From Adiantum capillus-veneris (Eukaryota; Streptophyta; Polypodiopsida; Polypodiales; Pteridaceae): a DNA stretch of 64,000 nt. The translations under genes were made by a program, and so were the position numbers. The stretch is from contig CM043967.1 of the NCBI GenBank assembly GCA_014529385.2, positions 3,066,001-3,130,000 of the forward strand. The letters run 5' to 3'. Each line of letters starts with the position of its first letter. The stretch's first letter is position 1. Below are positions 10,906 to 22,125 of the stretch, one piece after another. The notes beneath the pieces were generated by a model. That model was not told the DNA's origin. It did no database searches and was given only the letters and a program-made list of their open reading frames with translations.

Positions 10906-12821
10906 GGCACCTCTAACCAACCTCAAGGGACACAACAAAAATTGCCCCGTTCACAGGCAATGATCGATGAAGGGACTAACATTTGACGCACATTTGGAAC
11001 AAATCAAGCTACAGTTTAAATGTCAAAGATAACTCTGCAACCTGCACAACTTGGAGCTGGAGGATACAAGGAGAGAGTCCTCTAAAGTAGTTAAGGACAA
11101 TCTAGCATTGCAAAAAAATATTGAAGGATTACAAACAGTGCAAACATAACTCTAGTTAGAAATTCAAAGAGAACAAGAAAATGTTGCATATTACTACAAG
11201 GAAGTTCAAGCTTTCAATGAAGCAAATCAAAATTTGCAGGTAGACTCAAGGTAGAGCAGTAGCACCTAGAAGAAGAGTTAGAAAAAGAAAAGAAAAAGAA
11301 CACCAAACTTGGAGAATCATATTCAATGGTGAACAAAACACTTACACAACTCTTAGTCATGCAAGAGATACCAATATTGGCAAGTACGTCAGCACAACCA
11401 CCTTCAATGACACAAGAGCTAAAGTATCTAAAGGTTGTCCTAGCTAACGAGCATTATGACAAAAAAATTCTAACAGCAGGGCATAGAGCAATACAGAAAG
11501 CCAAAGATGAGGAGATTGAACAGCTCTAAGAACAATTGGCCAAAGCAAAGGAGGACCTGGCTGCTCAAAGTGAAGCACATTAGGAGGCATTACAACAGAA
11601 AGATATAGCCATTAAGGCCATGCAAGCCCAGCCAACTCCTGTAGAATTATCTCAGTCAACACGACAAGGACAGATGGCACAGCATTTTCCACATACTAAG
11701 ATGCCCAATTCTACAGTAGAAACATCATTTCCTGGGTTTGAATATCCAGCCGATGCGCAAGTTCTCAAAACTGTCAAAGAAGAAAATTAACGGTGGATCT
11801 TGAAACTGCATGATCCTTCACACAAATAATATCTGCAATACAAACTCAAGGTGTTATAATCAACTGCTCTTCTCATGATTACACGTGGCGATGAAGTTGT
11901 GAAGAATCTAGGACATGAAATGACTGCACTTCCATTGATGAGACATGAAGCTCTCTTATGGACAAGGAAAATGCTACCTACCCTAGAGCCCAATCACAAA
12001 GGGGATTAAAGGAGTGTTTTTGTAATTGATACACAAGATCAAATCATCATTGATAACCAGCCCCTATGGACAAAAAAATGGTTTGAAAAGCGTCAGATAG
12101 ATTAACATATTACAGAAATTCCCTACAACATCACATGATTGAACCAACCTATTGTCCCATCAACAAAAGGTGATGTTGGGATAGTTTCTATTCATGGGAA
12201 AAAAATACCAGTGGTGCTCAACTACCCTGTACTAGACAAAGCGAGTTAGTAATTTCTCTCCCTCCCTCACAGAAATATACGATACGCACACTCAATGGAG
12301 TCATCAATCAGATGAAGGAGGTTCTAGATGTCTCATGCCATATGCTTGTAAATATTTCCAAAATGCTAGTCACATGCATCACACTATTTGAAGATATTGA
12401 AGCAGTTGACCACCCCTGACAAGTCTTTGTGGAAGGAACCAGAGGGTTGTGCTGGAATCTGGAAATTGAAGTTCCAAGCAGAAACACAATCATGGGGTTG
12501 TACGCACGAGTCATGTTTTTGCCTTCACACTACATGCAAACTTTTGAAGAGGCATTCATTATAGGATTCTTCCAAACCGACTCATCAATATTCAACCCTG
12601 TGATGAAGGAACTGCCTCCACGACACATTGCATATCAGAATACTCTCAGTAACAACCCATTTAGAGAAATGGAAACCAAGATCAAGATAGAAGCCAAAGC
12701 ACATACATTTGGCCAACTCACAAGAACACTTGAGAATAGAACCTTGGATTACTAGTACATCTTGAGATGGCAGCTACATCCAGTTTGACAAAGACGAAAA
12801 ACAAGTTTCCAGAAGGACGTG

Positions 12822-12842
12822 AAAAAAATAGGAAGGGGGGAA
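12822..12842 (+). promoter_or_regulatory. Polypurine tract of element F
   Basis: A purine-only run apart from one T (A-rich, then GGAAGGGGGGAA) lies immediately before an LTR-like TGTTTGG. This is the position and composition expected for the plus-strand primer of an LTR retrotransposon. Confidence 0.65.
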
Positions 12843-13256
12843 TGTTTGGAGGATACACCAGACGGGCACCTAAAGATCCGGCTGCACGCCACACTTCATT
12901 GTGCTCTATCTTTTTTCCAAAGAAGCCTTGTAACTAGAAAGTTATGATTCTTGAAGTGTATTCATCTAGCCTATTATTATCTACTTTCCGATCAAAACCT
13001 ACAAGCCTTGTAAAGAGGACAATGACCATGGGTCCCAAGTCTTTGGGTCCAAACCCTTAGTTTCTAAAGTAACATTATCATTATCTGTAAGGAGCTTTTG
13101 GACGTCGACTGTGAGCTACAACTCTGCTGCATCTTGCAATCAATCTTTCTCTTTGTATGGTAGTCAAAAATCCATTTCAATTAGTGCATTGTGTTCCTTG
13201 TCTCTTGCTCTTTAATCTAAGTGTAATCATTCTCAATTTTGATGTCGTTCGCGACA
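12843..13256 (+). repeat. 3' LTR of element F (right end tentative)
   Basis: It starts TGTTTGGAGGATACACC right after the polypurine tract. The proposed end is ...TTCGCGACA at 13,256, chosen only because it ends in CA after a plausible length. There is no second copy in the window to fix the edge. Confidence 0.45.
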
Positions 13257-14053
13257 ACCTATTTGTAAGCTAAATGCACGGATTTGAGTGCTAAAATGGT
13301 TATTTTTTGATGTTTTGACCTTGAAAGAGTGTTTCTAAGCCATAGAGCTACCTCTTTGAATAGTTCTATTGCAATTTTTTGCTAATTTTTTGGGATGGAT
13401 CGTGATTTTTGTACCTCCTATGATGACCATAGAACCTGGTAGGATTGTGACCTTAGGTGTCGTAATACTCCTTCTTAAGTTTTGTTGCATTCTAACTGTA
13501 ATGGATGTTGAAAAGGCATGATGACCTAGAGCGGTGAGACTGGACATAGGTAGATTTTTGGACTACAGAGTGATAGATTTTCTGAAGTAGTCGATTGCGT
13601 AGTTTTGTAGGTTCACTTCTTGAGATTGATAACCTTAAAGAGACTCTGTGCCTCATCCCCCACTTGCTTCCCTGAGTATTGAAATATGTTGGTGCCAAAT
13701 AGCTATGTTGCTGATGTCCATCACGGCGACCCGCAAACAAAAGCTCTTGCAAAAATACTCCTCATGGAACTCCTCTTGTTTGTAGCAAAATCGAGTTTTC
13801 TTGGGGTATTGAACTCAAGATCTTGCTGCAAACCAAATTTGATAGAGTAAACAATCCAATGAAAAACACATTTTTACAATTGAAGAGAGGTAGATTATAT
13901 GTACCAATGCTTTTGTCACTGAGAGTTTTAGACTTTATGCTCAATGTTGTGGAGATCCTAGGCTTGCTATTGGATGAAATCATGCTAGTTGAATCACCAT
14001 CAGTTCGTCGCTACCATGGTGCACTTTCGTGGGGAAGTCTTCATTTCACTATA
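13257..14053. other. Unassigned DNA left of element A
   Basis: No recognisable gene is present. Short frames on both strands (for example 13,492-13,752 minus and 13,823-14,116 plus) show no domain and no consistent coding composition. The stretch ends at the TG of element A's LTR. Confidence 0.3.
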
Positions 14054-14670
14054 TGTTGGTGGATACGCCGTGACGGACGTCAGCACAGCGAGAACTCACC
14101 TAACAAGATTTGTTAGCTAAGGACGAAGCTTGACCCCCAAACGCGTGGAAGCAAGCACAGGGTGTCAACCTACACTCGACCGACTCTCGACTAATTCCTA
14201 CAGAGGTTTCTACCCAATGTCTAAGCTACAGCCTTCAGGAGTGAATAAGAGGAGATTTTCTACAATGCTTCCAAGAGCCAAATACCCATCAAACGGTCTC
14301 GAAACACCATAGAACTTGAAGGAGACCCTACTAACACCAATAGGTCGCTCTCCCTAAGGTCCATGAACCAAAATCCCAACCCTAAACACCTAGTGCAAAA
14401 TCACACAGGATGTCTGGCCGACATTTGCAGGTCACCGTTTTCGAAAACTAAAGTGCCTAATGTGTATCTCTACTCAATGTGAACACGTGGATATGCTGAA
14501 ATGCAAAAACGGATAACGTATGCTCACCGAAGCAACAGATGAAGCTCGTAGCTCGAGCTCGCTAAACTAGACCGTACGCCCGCAATGTAGGTATCGGTGC
14601 GTAGCTCTTGTCGGGGACAACACGTTGAACTTCTTTGCACTCGATTCTCGACCACTGGCACGCGCAGCGT
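14054..14670 (-). repeat. Element A 3' LTR, distal part
   Basis: It is collinear with 51,291-51,905 and contains the same blocks (GATACGCCG..., AGCTACAGCCTTCAGGAGTG, GAACACGTGGATATG). It is cut at 14,670 by element B and continues at 24,115 after it. Confidence 0.85.
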
Positions 14671-15472
14671 TGTCGTGTTGTGACACGTACATAGTGGGAA
14701 CGCATGCTACAAGATCTATCTTGTAAATTTTTAGATACATAATTATCTTTCCTATAATGTACATATGCATATTTAAGTATAATAATAAGCCTTCTATCTC
14801 ATCCTATCCTTACTTTACCATCAGAAAATACTATGGGAAAAGCTCAATAGCTCCGCCTCTTTAACTTGGGGCAAAAAGCATTGATTATTTATTTCTACTA
14901 TCTCATTATCATCTCACACCCTAGCTAGATCCTATATCTAGGGTAAACTCCAATATATATATATTCTATGTATTTTTTATACTTTTCTTATATTTCTTTT
15001 TAAATAGCTACTAGGAGGGAATCAAATCCTAGTGGGACACTAGGTGGCATGATTTCAAAGATACACTTATTTTAATGCATTATTGCAAGCATGATTACAA
15101 AACTTTGTCAAGGAGCAATGTCATGCTTTCATATGGCATGAGGTGTCCTTTGGAATTAAATGAAAGTCTAGGCTAAGGGGACCACGGGAAGACTTTTGCT
15201 GCCAGAAATGGACCCTATTTTGATGAATTTTTTACACAAGGTTCCAATCCGAATTGGAAAATGATTTTAAAATGAAAATCGTAGCTAATGAGCTGAAGTT
15301 TCTGCCCATAATTTTACTTTTTTATTTGGAGCCACGGTTTGAGGAGATATGATCAAAATATTGGACCCCAGTCTGCCCACATCATGCAGGGATAGCTCAT
15401 TTCCAACTTTTCCAATTCCTATTCACACTGGCTCCTCTCTTCTTGTGTAAACCCTTGGGGGTTCCCTTCACC

Positions 15473-15478
15473 TATAAA
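15473..15478 (+). promoter_or_regulatory. TATA box of element B LTR
   Basis: TATAAA sits in the context CACCTATAAAAGGGGACC, a textbook plant core promoter. It is conserved in the 3' LTR at 22,951-22,956. Element transcription probably starts about 30 bp downstream. Confidence 0.7.
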
Positions 15479-15523
15479 AGGGGACCTCTTCTTCCTTGAA
15501 AAAAAACTCAAGCATTCAAGCCA

Positions 15524-15772
15524 TTGATGAGAGGAATTCATGAGGGAGGGAGTAGTAATGCCAAATTGTACTTAATCATTAACATAAGCCTAAGCCTACA
15601 CTTTCTCCTAGAGGAAGACTATCCATTCTTGCATGCTATCCTTGGAAGATCAACTCTAATCAAAGAAGGTCGTGGACTTGGTATATCAATCAAAGTGGAG
15701 TGCTCCCCTCTTCTTCTCTCTCCCATCAATAATGGTGCCGAAGGGTTTCAAGTAAGATGTGTTCTACATTGA
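15524..15772 (+). other. 82-codon open frame in B LTR
   Basis: This frame starts with two Met codons shortly after the predicted transcription start and encodes a Leu/Ile/Ser-rich peptide with no known domain. The identical peptide is encoded at 23,002-23,250, but that is expected for young LTRs and is not evidence of selection. It is probably leader sequence, or at most an upstream ORF of the element's transcript. Confidence 0.25.
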
Positions 15773-16639
15773 TGTTTTCTTGATTTCTTGTTGTTTTCAT
15801 TTTCATCTCTAATCCAACATATATATATGTATCTAATCTCATCTCCTTAACCAAACCTATCTCTCTCATTCTTAGTAATTCATCCTCTCTAGGTTCTCTT
15901 TGCTACAGGTACATCTCTCCCCGCAGTATCCTTATTGCCTACGGGCAAGAATAGGGCTTGGGAGGGAAACTTCTCATCTCTTCACTTCTCTCATATCTAC
16001 GTTTCTCACATACTATCCTAGATGAATAACCCACATGATGATCATTTCTATCGCTTTCACTCTGTACGATCTATTAGAATTAACGTAAAATACACTTTCA
16101 ACAATGTATAGTGTTTCTCTTCGGCCCTGAAAGGCTCAATGAAATACTTCTATCACCGGATCCGTCATACTACCTCTCATAGACTATAATTTTTCTTTTG
16201 ATGTAAGCGTAGTTATCTTGCTATGAACCAAGAGGATTTGTACACACAATTAATCCCAATCACTAGACAAAATATATATATTATGGTAAGCACAAAACTA
16301 CAGTTCCAAAGAACAATTCGTAGCCTATTTGGTCAGTCAAGATTGAATGCCATTAAATCATCTATTAACCCTTTCATATTACCCATGATACGATATGACC
16401 ATAGCTTTGATGTTTTCATTTTCGTATTATTTTGACATTCTCTTTTGTGTTCTTTCTTGTGTGTGTGAGTGCAAGAGAGAAAGAGTGAGTCTTCTTTGAT
16501 TGCACTTCTTTCCAAACCCTAGTCTTCATGGCATCTATGGTTTAACTCCTTCATATAGTTTTTGTTGAGTTCTCTCACAAACTCTCACAACCATAAGCCC
16601 GGTGCTTTCTTGGCAAGACCGCAAATTTCTCGACATATT

Positions 16640-16660
16640 TTTGGTGAACCCGACGCGAAA
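16640..16660 (+). promoter_or_regulatory. Primer-binding site of element B
   Basis: TTTGGTGAACCCGACGCG begins a few bases after the LTR's CA. Plant gypsy elements commonly have TTGGTG...CCCGACG-type sites here, complementary to a tRNA 3' end. The tRNA was not identified. Confidence 0.6.
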
Positions 16661-16688
16661 CTGCCAGGGTGAGATTTTGTGGATAACA

Positions 16689-19106
16689 ATGGGTGATCAT
16701 GTTGAGCAACAGGGTATGCATTTTGACCCAGCAACAATGCAAATGTTTCAAGCATTTGCAATGTTCATGCAACAACAACATGCCATTGAAAGAAGGGAGA
16801 TTTCAGCAACGAAGGCCATACAAGCTGTCGTCAATAGAATGGATCAGTTCAATGGCAAAGATGTAACCAAGTACTTACGCGAGTATGTGAAGGAGATAGA
16901 GCTGCATAGCGTGTCAAAAGGTGAGATGATTCAAAGCTTTGAGCTAGTTGTTGCTCCAGAAATTAGAGAGCATGTTAGGGTAATTAAAGATGGGCATGGG
17001 AGATATTGGGAATAACTCAAAGTAGCTTTAAAGGAGGAATATTTCATGGAGGACTCTAAGAGAGTGACCAAAAGGACATTCTTAGAATGGGTAGTCAAGC
17101 CAAAGCAAGGACTATCAATAACAGAGCTACTTAGGGAATTTAAGCGGCGCTATGCACAACTCACCAGGACAGAAAGGGCCACACTAGATGCAGAGAAGAC
17201 AGATCTTTTCTTACAAGCTACAGGTAAAGAGTTTCAAGAAAATTTGGAGCTTCTTCTTGAAGATAAATATGCTGAGCAAGGACTAAAGACCGACTGGAAT
17301 GAGGTTGAAGGTGTTGTCTCACTGCTTGCCAAACGACAAAGAAGAAGGGACAAGATGGTAGTAAACACTACAAGTCCTTCCACCTCAACTTCTGACAAAA
17401 TGGTAAAGCCTACTTTTATCGCTCCTAAGTTTGATGAGTCCATGCTAGATGAGCTTGTGAAGGGAATGCGTGACTTGAAGGTGAAGTTTGCAAAGCTTGA
17501 AGAAAAATGCCAACCATCAGGGCCACTTCCTAGGCAAAGACAACAGCCCAAAGAAGGGTTTGTTAATAGATGTATTTGGTGTGATAGTACAGACCATGTA
17601 AGAAGGGATTGTGATGATTTTAGTGATGCTTTGTCAAAAGATGTTGTCTTTTTTAAGGATGGTAAAATCCACTTAAGAGAGACAGGTCTACCCTTGAGAA
17701 CTAACTTTGGGAAGGGGGGAATGCAAACCTTAGTTGAAGATATGGCAACTAAGCATGCCACCTCTTCAGTTTAGGCAGCTACTTATGGAGTAAAAATTGA
17801 ACATTTTTGTGATGAAGAGGTGAGTGACCATCATGGTCAAATTTGGCCAAATGTCATGCAATTAGCTAAAAAGGGAAAGCTTACAAAAGAGATTCTACAT
17901 GAAGCAGGTGATTGCATACGTCTAGAAACAGGATGGAATGATCCAGTGGACTCATTGTCAGTGCATGCCTACATTACAAAATGCCAACAAAATGAGGCAA
18001 TTATAGAAGAGAAGCGCAGACGTGAGAATGCTGATGAAGGACCATCAAAAAGAGCTTCTAGAAGTGGGGGAAGAAGCGACTCAATGCCTTCTCAAACACC
18101 CTCAACACAAGGAGCATCTCCACCTGAAGTACTCATGGAGGAGTCTACAACAGGAAAGAAGAAAGAGCCAACAAAAGGTAAGACAAAAGGCCCAACTTAT
18201 AAACTACAATCTGATATTGAGGTTGCTACAGATTTAAAGAAAGTCTTGGAGGAAAGGATCTTGAATAGCAAGATTGAGTTTACTCTGGGAGAAGTTCTTG
18301 GCATTGCAAAGCGTGAATTCCATGAGGAGATCATTGACATCATCAAGAGGAAGAGGCAAACCCTTGCTGAAGTTTCTCGTCCACAGGTTGAAGGGGAAAC
18401 CTCAAAGACACAAGGGATGCAACTGCAAAATAAGGAGAATGATGGAGCTATGGTAGGATGCTACCAATCTAGTGGGAGAGTGAAGCAAGTGCATTTCTCA
18501 AATGATGATGAAGAAGTTGAAGATATTCCTAGGAGTTACTATTCACGAAGTCATTGGGCAAGGGCTACTACAAAAACTTTGGTCAAGGTAGGTGATCTTG
18601 AAGAGCCATTTGTTGCCTTGATTGACCATGGTTCAGAAATAAACATAATGTCAAAGAGTCTCTACAACAAGTGCAAATGGCCGATGGACACAGATCATGG
18701 CTGGATGGTAAAAGTGGCAAACAATTCATCCGGTGAATTGTATGCAACATGTCCAGGTGTGAAGGTAACAGTACGTGATGTAAAGATTGACCAAAACTTC
18801 TTTGTACAGGATACATCTTCGTATCATCTCATCCTTGGACAGCCCTACATTGTGGGAGTTCGAATGGAAACAAAGGTAATGGATGATGGTTTAGCATATG
18901 CTAGGATACGTAGCAAAGATGGTAAACGAGCTGTCCAATTTCTCACAGTTTGTGTGAACCATGAAAGAAATCGTGACAACCTCAGAGAACATCCTCTACC
19001 AAAGGTGAGCAAAGAGTTTCATGATCATAGAGAAATGATGGGTTTGGCCAAGTACCATTGTAAAGCGGGATTGCAGTGGTACAGAAAGAAAAAGGGTCTC
19101 GCCTGA
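16689..19106 (+). pseudogene. Element B gag and protease
   Basis: One frame runs from ATG 16,689 to 19,106, interrupted by in-frame TAA (17,013) and TAG (17,772). The gag portion has Gln- and Met-rich segments and Lys/Glu-rich helices. A CCHC zinc knuckle (CIWCDSTDHVRRDC) lies at about 17,569-17,610. A Ser/Thr/Lys-rich linker leads to the aspartic protease. Its active-site region reads LIDHGSEINIMS (about 18,618-18,653), with DHG where retropepsins usually have DSG or DTG, and LILGQPYI near the end. This start was chosen because it is the first ATG after the leader in the gag frame. Both stops are one C-to-T change from Gln codons. Confidence 0.85.
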
Positions 19107-20316
19107 TCCAAAAATAGGTGAAGCGTTTTCAATGAGCTCCTTGGTAACAAAGAATGGACCAGTATGTTTTACAAAACTTGAAGATTTGAAGAGATGTGAG
19201 AGGCAATATGTGCATAATGTACAAATAGGCATGAAAAAGAGTGGGTTGTTAGAGCCTACTGAAAATGTTTTGGGTTTGTGTGAACAAGTTTCTTTTGTAG
19301 CTACTATGGGTGAGCTTGATGCTATAATGGGGTCTAATTTGCATCTTGAAAATGAAGTTGTGGAAGTTCTGAAGAAGAATGGTTCTCTACGCTTCATCCA
19401 AGATATGCAACCAGTGAACAAGGTGACAATTAGAAATGTAGGTACAGGTCCAATTGTGGATGAGTTTGCAGAGGCATTTGCAGGGAGGGCAATCTACTCA
19501 ATGGGAGATCTCTACTCAAGGTATGATCAATTTCAGCTTGCAATCGAAAGCAGAGACTTGACAACCATGAGGACACCTTTGGGTTTGGTAAGGATGTGTA
19601 CCTTGCCACAGGGAGCAACCAACTCGGTTGCACATATGATGAATGGGATGAATAAGGTCTTACGTGACTTTATTCCTCAAATCACAATGCCTTTCATTGA
19701 TAATTTTCCTATCAAAGGATGTGAAGAAAGTGACAAAGATGAAGCTTTGGATCTCAAGGGATGTCGCAGGTTTGTGGTAAATCACATAAATGATTGTGAT
19801 AAAATTTTGTCTAGGTTGGAAGAAGTGAATCTTACATTGTCAGGGAAAAAGTCTATGTTTGGTGTCAATGAAGTGCTTATTGTGGGGCACATGTGCGGGC
19901 CATATGGTAGGAAACCTTGTCCAACAAAGGTAGATTCCATCCAAAGAATGAAAGAAACGTGCACTAGCATCACTGAGGTTAGAAGGTTTCTGGGAGCATG
20001 TGTCTTCTATGTTATTTGGATTCCACATTATGCACATGTAGCTGATCCTCTTTATCAGCTGCTTAGAAAGAATCAGAAGTTTACATGGACAGAAGCACAT
20101 GTAAAATCCATGAAAAAGCTAAAGGAGTTGCTCCAGTCAGCAACAACTTTGAGAAAGGTAGACTATGAGTGTCAAAGGCCAGTAATTGTGACAGTAGATA
20201 CCAGTCCTACAGGGATTGGATGGGCAATAGGGCAAGATGACAAAGAAGGACACAGGTATGTGGTAAGATTTGGAGCAAAGGTGCTAAGTGCTCGCCAAGA
20301 AACTATCCACACATAA
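19107..20316 (+). pseudogene. Element B reverse transcriptase and start of RNase H
   Basis: The reading moves to another frame near 19,085-19,110; in the overlap the new frame already reads RVSPDPKIGEAF-like residues, so this may be a single-base change or a programmed shift. RT motifs include RFIQDMQPVNKVTIRN, MGDLYSRYDQFQLAIE, TPLGLVRMCTLPQGATNS and the active-site block MPFIDNFPIKG. The canonical second Asp of the xxDD box is Asn here, so polymerase activity is probably lost. Connection-domain text (RRFLGACVFYVIWIPHYAHV) and the RNase H start (VTVDTSPTGIGWAIG) follow. The frame ends at 20,316 because one base is missing near 20,300. Confidence 0.88.
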
Positions 20317-22067
20317 AGAGAGAGTTATGGGGTATGGTTACAGCCTTGAAAAGTGGGAAAGAGTACCTAATTGGTGCATGTGTGGTTGTAGAAACAGATT
20401 GTCTACCACTTCTTGGGATGATTACAAGCTGCTCAACTCCAGACATTGCTATGTTGCGGTGGATTGCCTACATTAAGTCCTTAAATCCTAAGTTTAAGCA
20501 CATTGCAGGTAAAGACAATACAGTGGCAGATAGGCTATCAAGGGCAAGGTATGAAGATGAGTCACAAATGATTGACGAGGGAGATGATGTAGGCACAAAG
20601 TTCTATTCTATCTCTCATGTCAAAGGTAACAATGTCTGCATGACTAATCTACTTGAATCATTCTTGAAAGAGCTTTATGAAGGTGATTGGCTTCTTATTG
20701 GAAGCTACTTGAGTACTCTAACAAAACAGGATGATTGGTCTGAACAAGAACTCAAGAGGATACACAGGAACGCATATGGGTACTTTTTGAGGGATGGTTA
20801 CTTGTGGAAGCATCCTAAACAAAAGGGTGCTACACCACAAAGGGTTATATGTAAAAAAGAGACGCAAGTAAAGCTCATGCAAGAGTTTCATGAGAGTCTA
20901 TGGGCTGAACACAGGGGTGTATGGGCAACCTTCTCCAAGTTGAAAGAAAAATGCTGGTGAAAGGGTATGTATAAAGATGTATCTCAGTTTGTAGAGACAT
21001 GTGTAAGTTGTCAAGTGTATTCAAATGTTCGACATCGTGATGGATTGCACCCTACATATCCACTAGCCATGCACTATAAATGGGTTGTGGATCTAGTCAC
21101 AATGCCTCTAGGACTCTGGCAGATGAGATACTTGGTTCTTGCATGAGAGGACCTAACTAACCAGGTTGAAGGAAGAGCATTAAGAGCTAAAACCACAGAA
21201 GCTGTGTGCAAATTCCTTCTTGATGAGGTGATTTGTCGTTATGGTTGTGTGGGAAAAATCACTGCAGATAGAGGTGAACTGGATGCCGAAGAAGCAAGGG
21301 AGTTATTTTCTAGATTAGGAATCAAGCTTTCTCTTACTACAGCTTACAACCCTGAAGGCAATGGAAAGAGTGAAAAAGGGCATCCTCCTATCATCAAAGC
21401 TTTGGCCAAGGCTTGCGAAGGAAGAGTTGATGAGTGGCCAAAACTGTTACCATATGCTTTATGGGTTGATCGTACAACACATAGCTCAGTAACTAGCTAC
21501 ATGCCTGCAGAGCTAATGTATGGTCAAAAGCCAGTGATGCCAATTGAAGATACAATTCCCACATGGAATGTACTACCTTGGCAAGAGGGGCTTAGCAGGG
21601 AAGATCTCCTTGCACTGCGTATAAGGCAGCTAGAGAGAAGACCTAGAGACATTGAAGCTGCAAAAGAACAACTCAAAAATGCAAGGTTGAAAAACAAGGA
21701 ATACTTTGATAAGCGACATCGACTGAGGAGCAAAGCAATTGACAAAGGTGACTGGGTTTTGGTGTATGATAGTAGCCTTGATAACCAGCACACATTCATG
21801 CGTAAGTTTTCAAAAAGATGGTTTGGACCGTATGTTGTAGAGCATGTGCATGAAAATGCTACTTACAGCTTGTCTGAACTAGATGGTACAAAAGTAAAGA
21901 TTCCCATTGCAGGAAAAAGGATCAAAATGTTAAAGAGAAGAGGAGACAATGATCCAGAAGATGTTAATGAGGAAGAAGAGCAAACCACAGGTAAAGATCA
22001 AAGTGAAGATGAAGATTTGGAATCATCCAGTGAAGAAGAAAGCGAGGAAGATGTACAAGAGGGCTGA
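20317..22067 (+). pseudogene. Element B RNase H C-terminus and integrase
   Basis: It continues the polyprotein after the single-base shift. RNase H residues include the Glu in KRELWGM and the Asp in VETDCLPLLG, followed by HIAGKDNTVADRLSR. The integrase HHCC finger spans HESLWAEHRGV through CVSCQ (about 20,887-21,010). Catalytic residues are Asp in WVVDLVTMP, Asp in ITADRGELD and Glu in GNGKSEKGH. The C-terminal part has GDWVLVYDSS and WFGPYVVEHV and ends in a very acidic tail. In-frame TGA codons at 20,958 and 21,144 interrupt it, each one C-to-T change from an Arg codon. Confidence 0.88.
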
Positions 22068-22110
22068 TCTTACAAAGAAATAATGTGGCACATACCGGAG
22101 GATGTGCAGG

Positions 22111-22125
22111 TTTAGAGGGGGTGGA
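22111..22125 (+). promoter_or_regulatory. Polypurine tract of element B
   Basis: TTTAGAGGGGGTGGA lies immediately before the TGTCGTG of the 3' LTR, the normal place for the plus-strand primer. Confidence 0.75.

Larger units (their letters stand above)
9560..12760 (+). pseudogene. Degenerate accessory ORF of element F (ORF3 family)
   Basis: This is a long coding-like stretch with many stops. The N-terminal part (about 9,610-10,230) has alternating hydrophobic and basic residues. It is followed by an acidic Glu/Thr/Lys linker made of tandem duplications (10,302-10,620 and 10,724-10,905), then a Gln/Glu/Lys-rich coiled-coil region (about 11,040-11,640), and a globular C-terminal region. The motif MFLPSHYMQTFEEAF, then GFF and IFNP, at about 12,508-12,600 parallels MFLPSYHLQDFEEAF, GFF and IFGP near 24,520-24,620 on the minus strand in element A. 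The shared order of N-domain, coiled coil and C-domain supports homology. The function is unknown. Confidence 0.55.
8895..13256 (+). mobile_element. Element F: worn 3' half of a plus-strand Tat-like gypsy element
   Basis: Three signs in the right order identify it. First, a degenerate plus-strand ORF at about 9,560-12,760 resembles ORF3 of element A, most clearly near its C-terminus. Second, a polypurine tract lies at 12,822-12,842. Third, a sequence starting TGTTTGGAGGATACACC at 12,843 resembles the TGTTGGCGGATACGCC end of element A's LTR. No gag, RT or integrase remains in the window, so F is 5'-truncated or its 5' part is beyond recognition. Element E sits in its non-coding portion. The right edge is tentative. 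Confidence 0.55.
14671..16635 (+). repeat. Element B 5' LTR
   Basis: It is 1,965 bp with TG...CA ends. It contains a TATAAA box at 15,473-15,478 and, just downstream, an 82-codon open frame (15,524-15,772) that is also intact in the 3' LTR. A primer-binding-like TGGTGAACCCGAC follows at once. Confidence 0.92.

Noticed and set aside
17234-17761. 175-codon minus-strand frame
   Set aside because: It is the antisense shadow of B's gag, which has the zinc knuckle and the proper gag-PR context.
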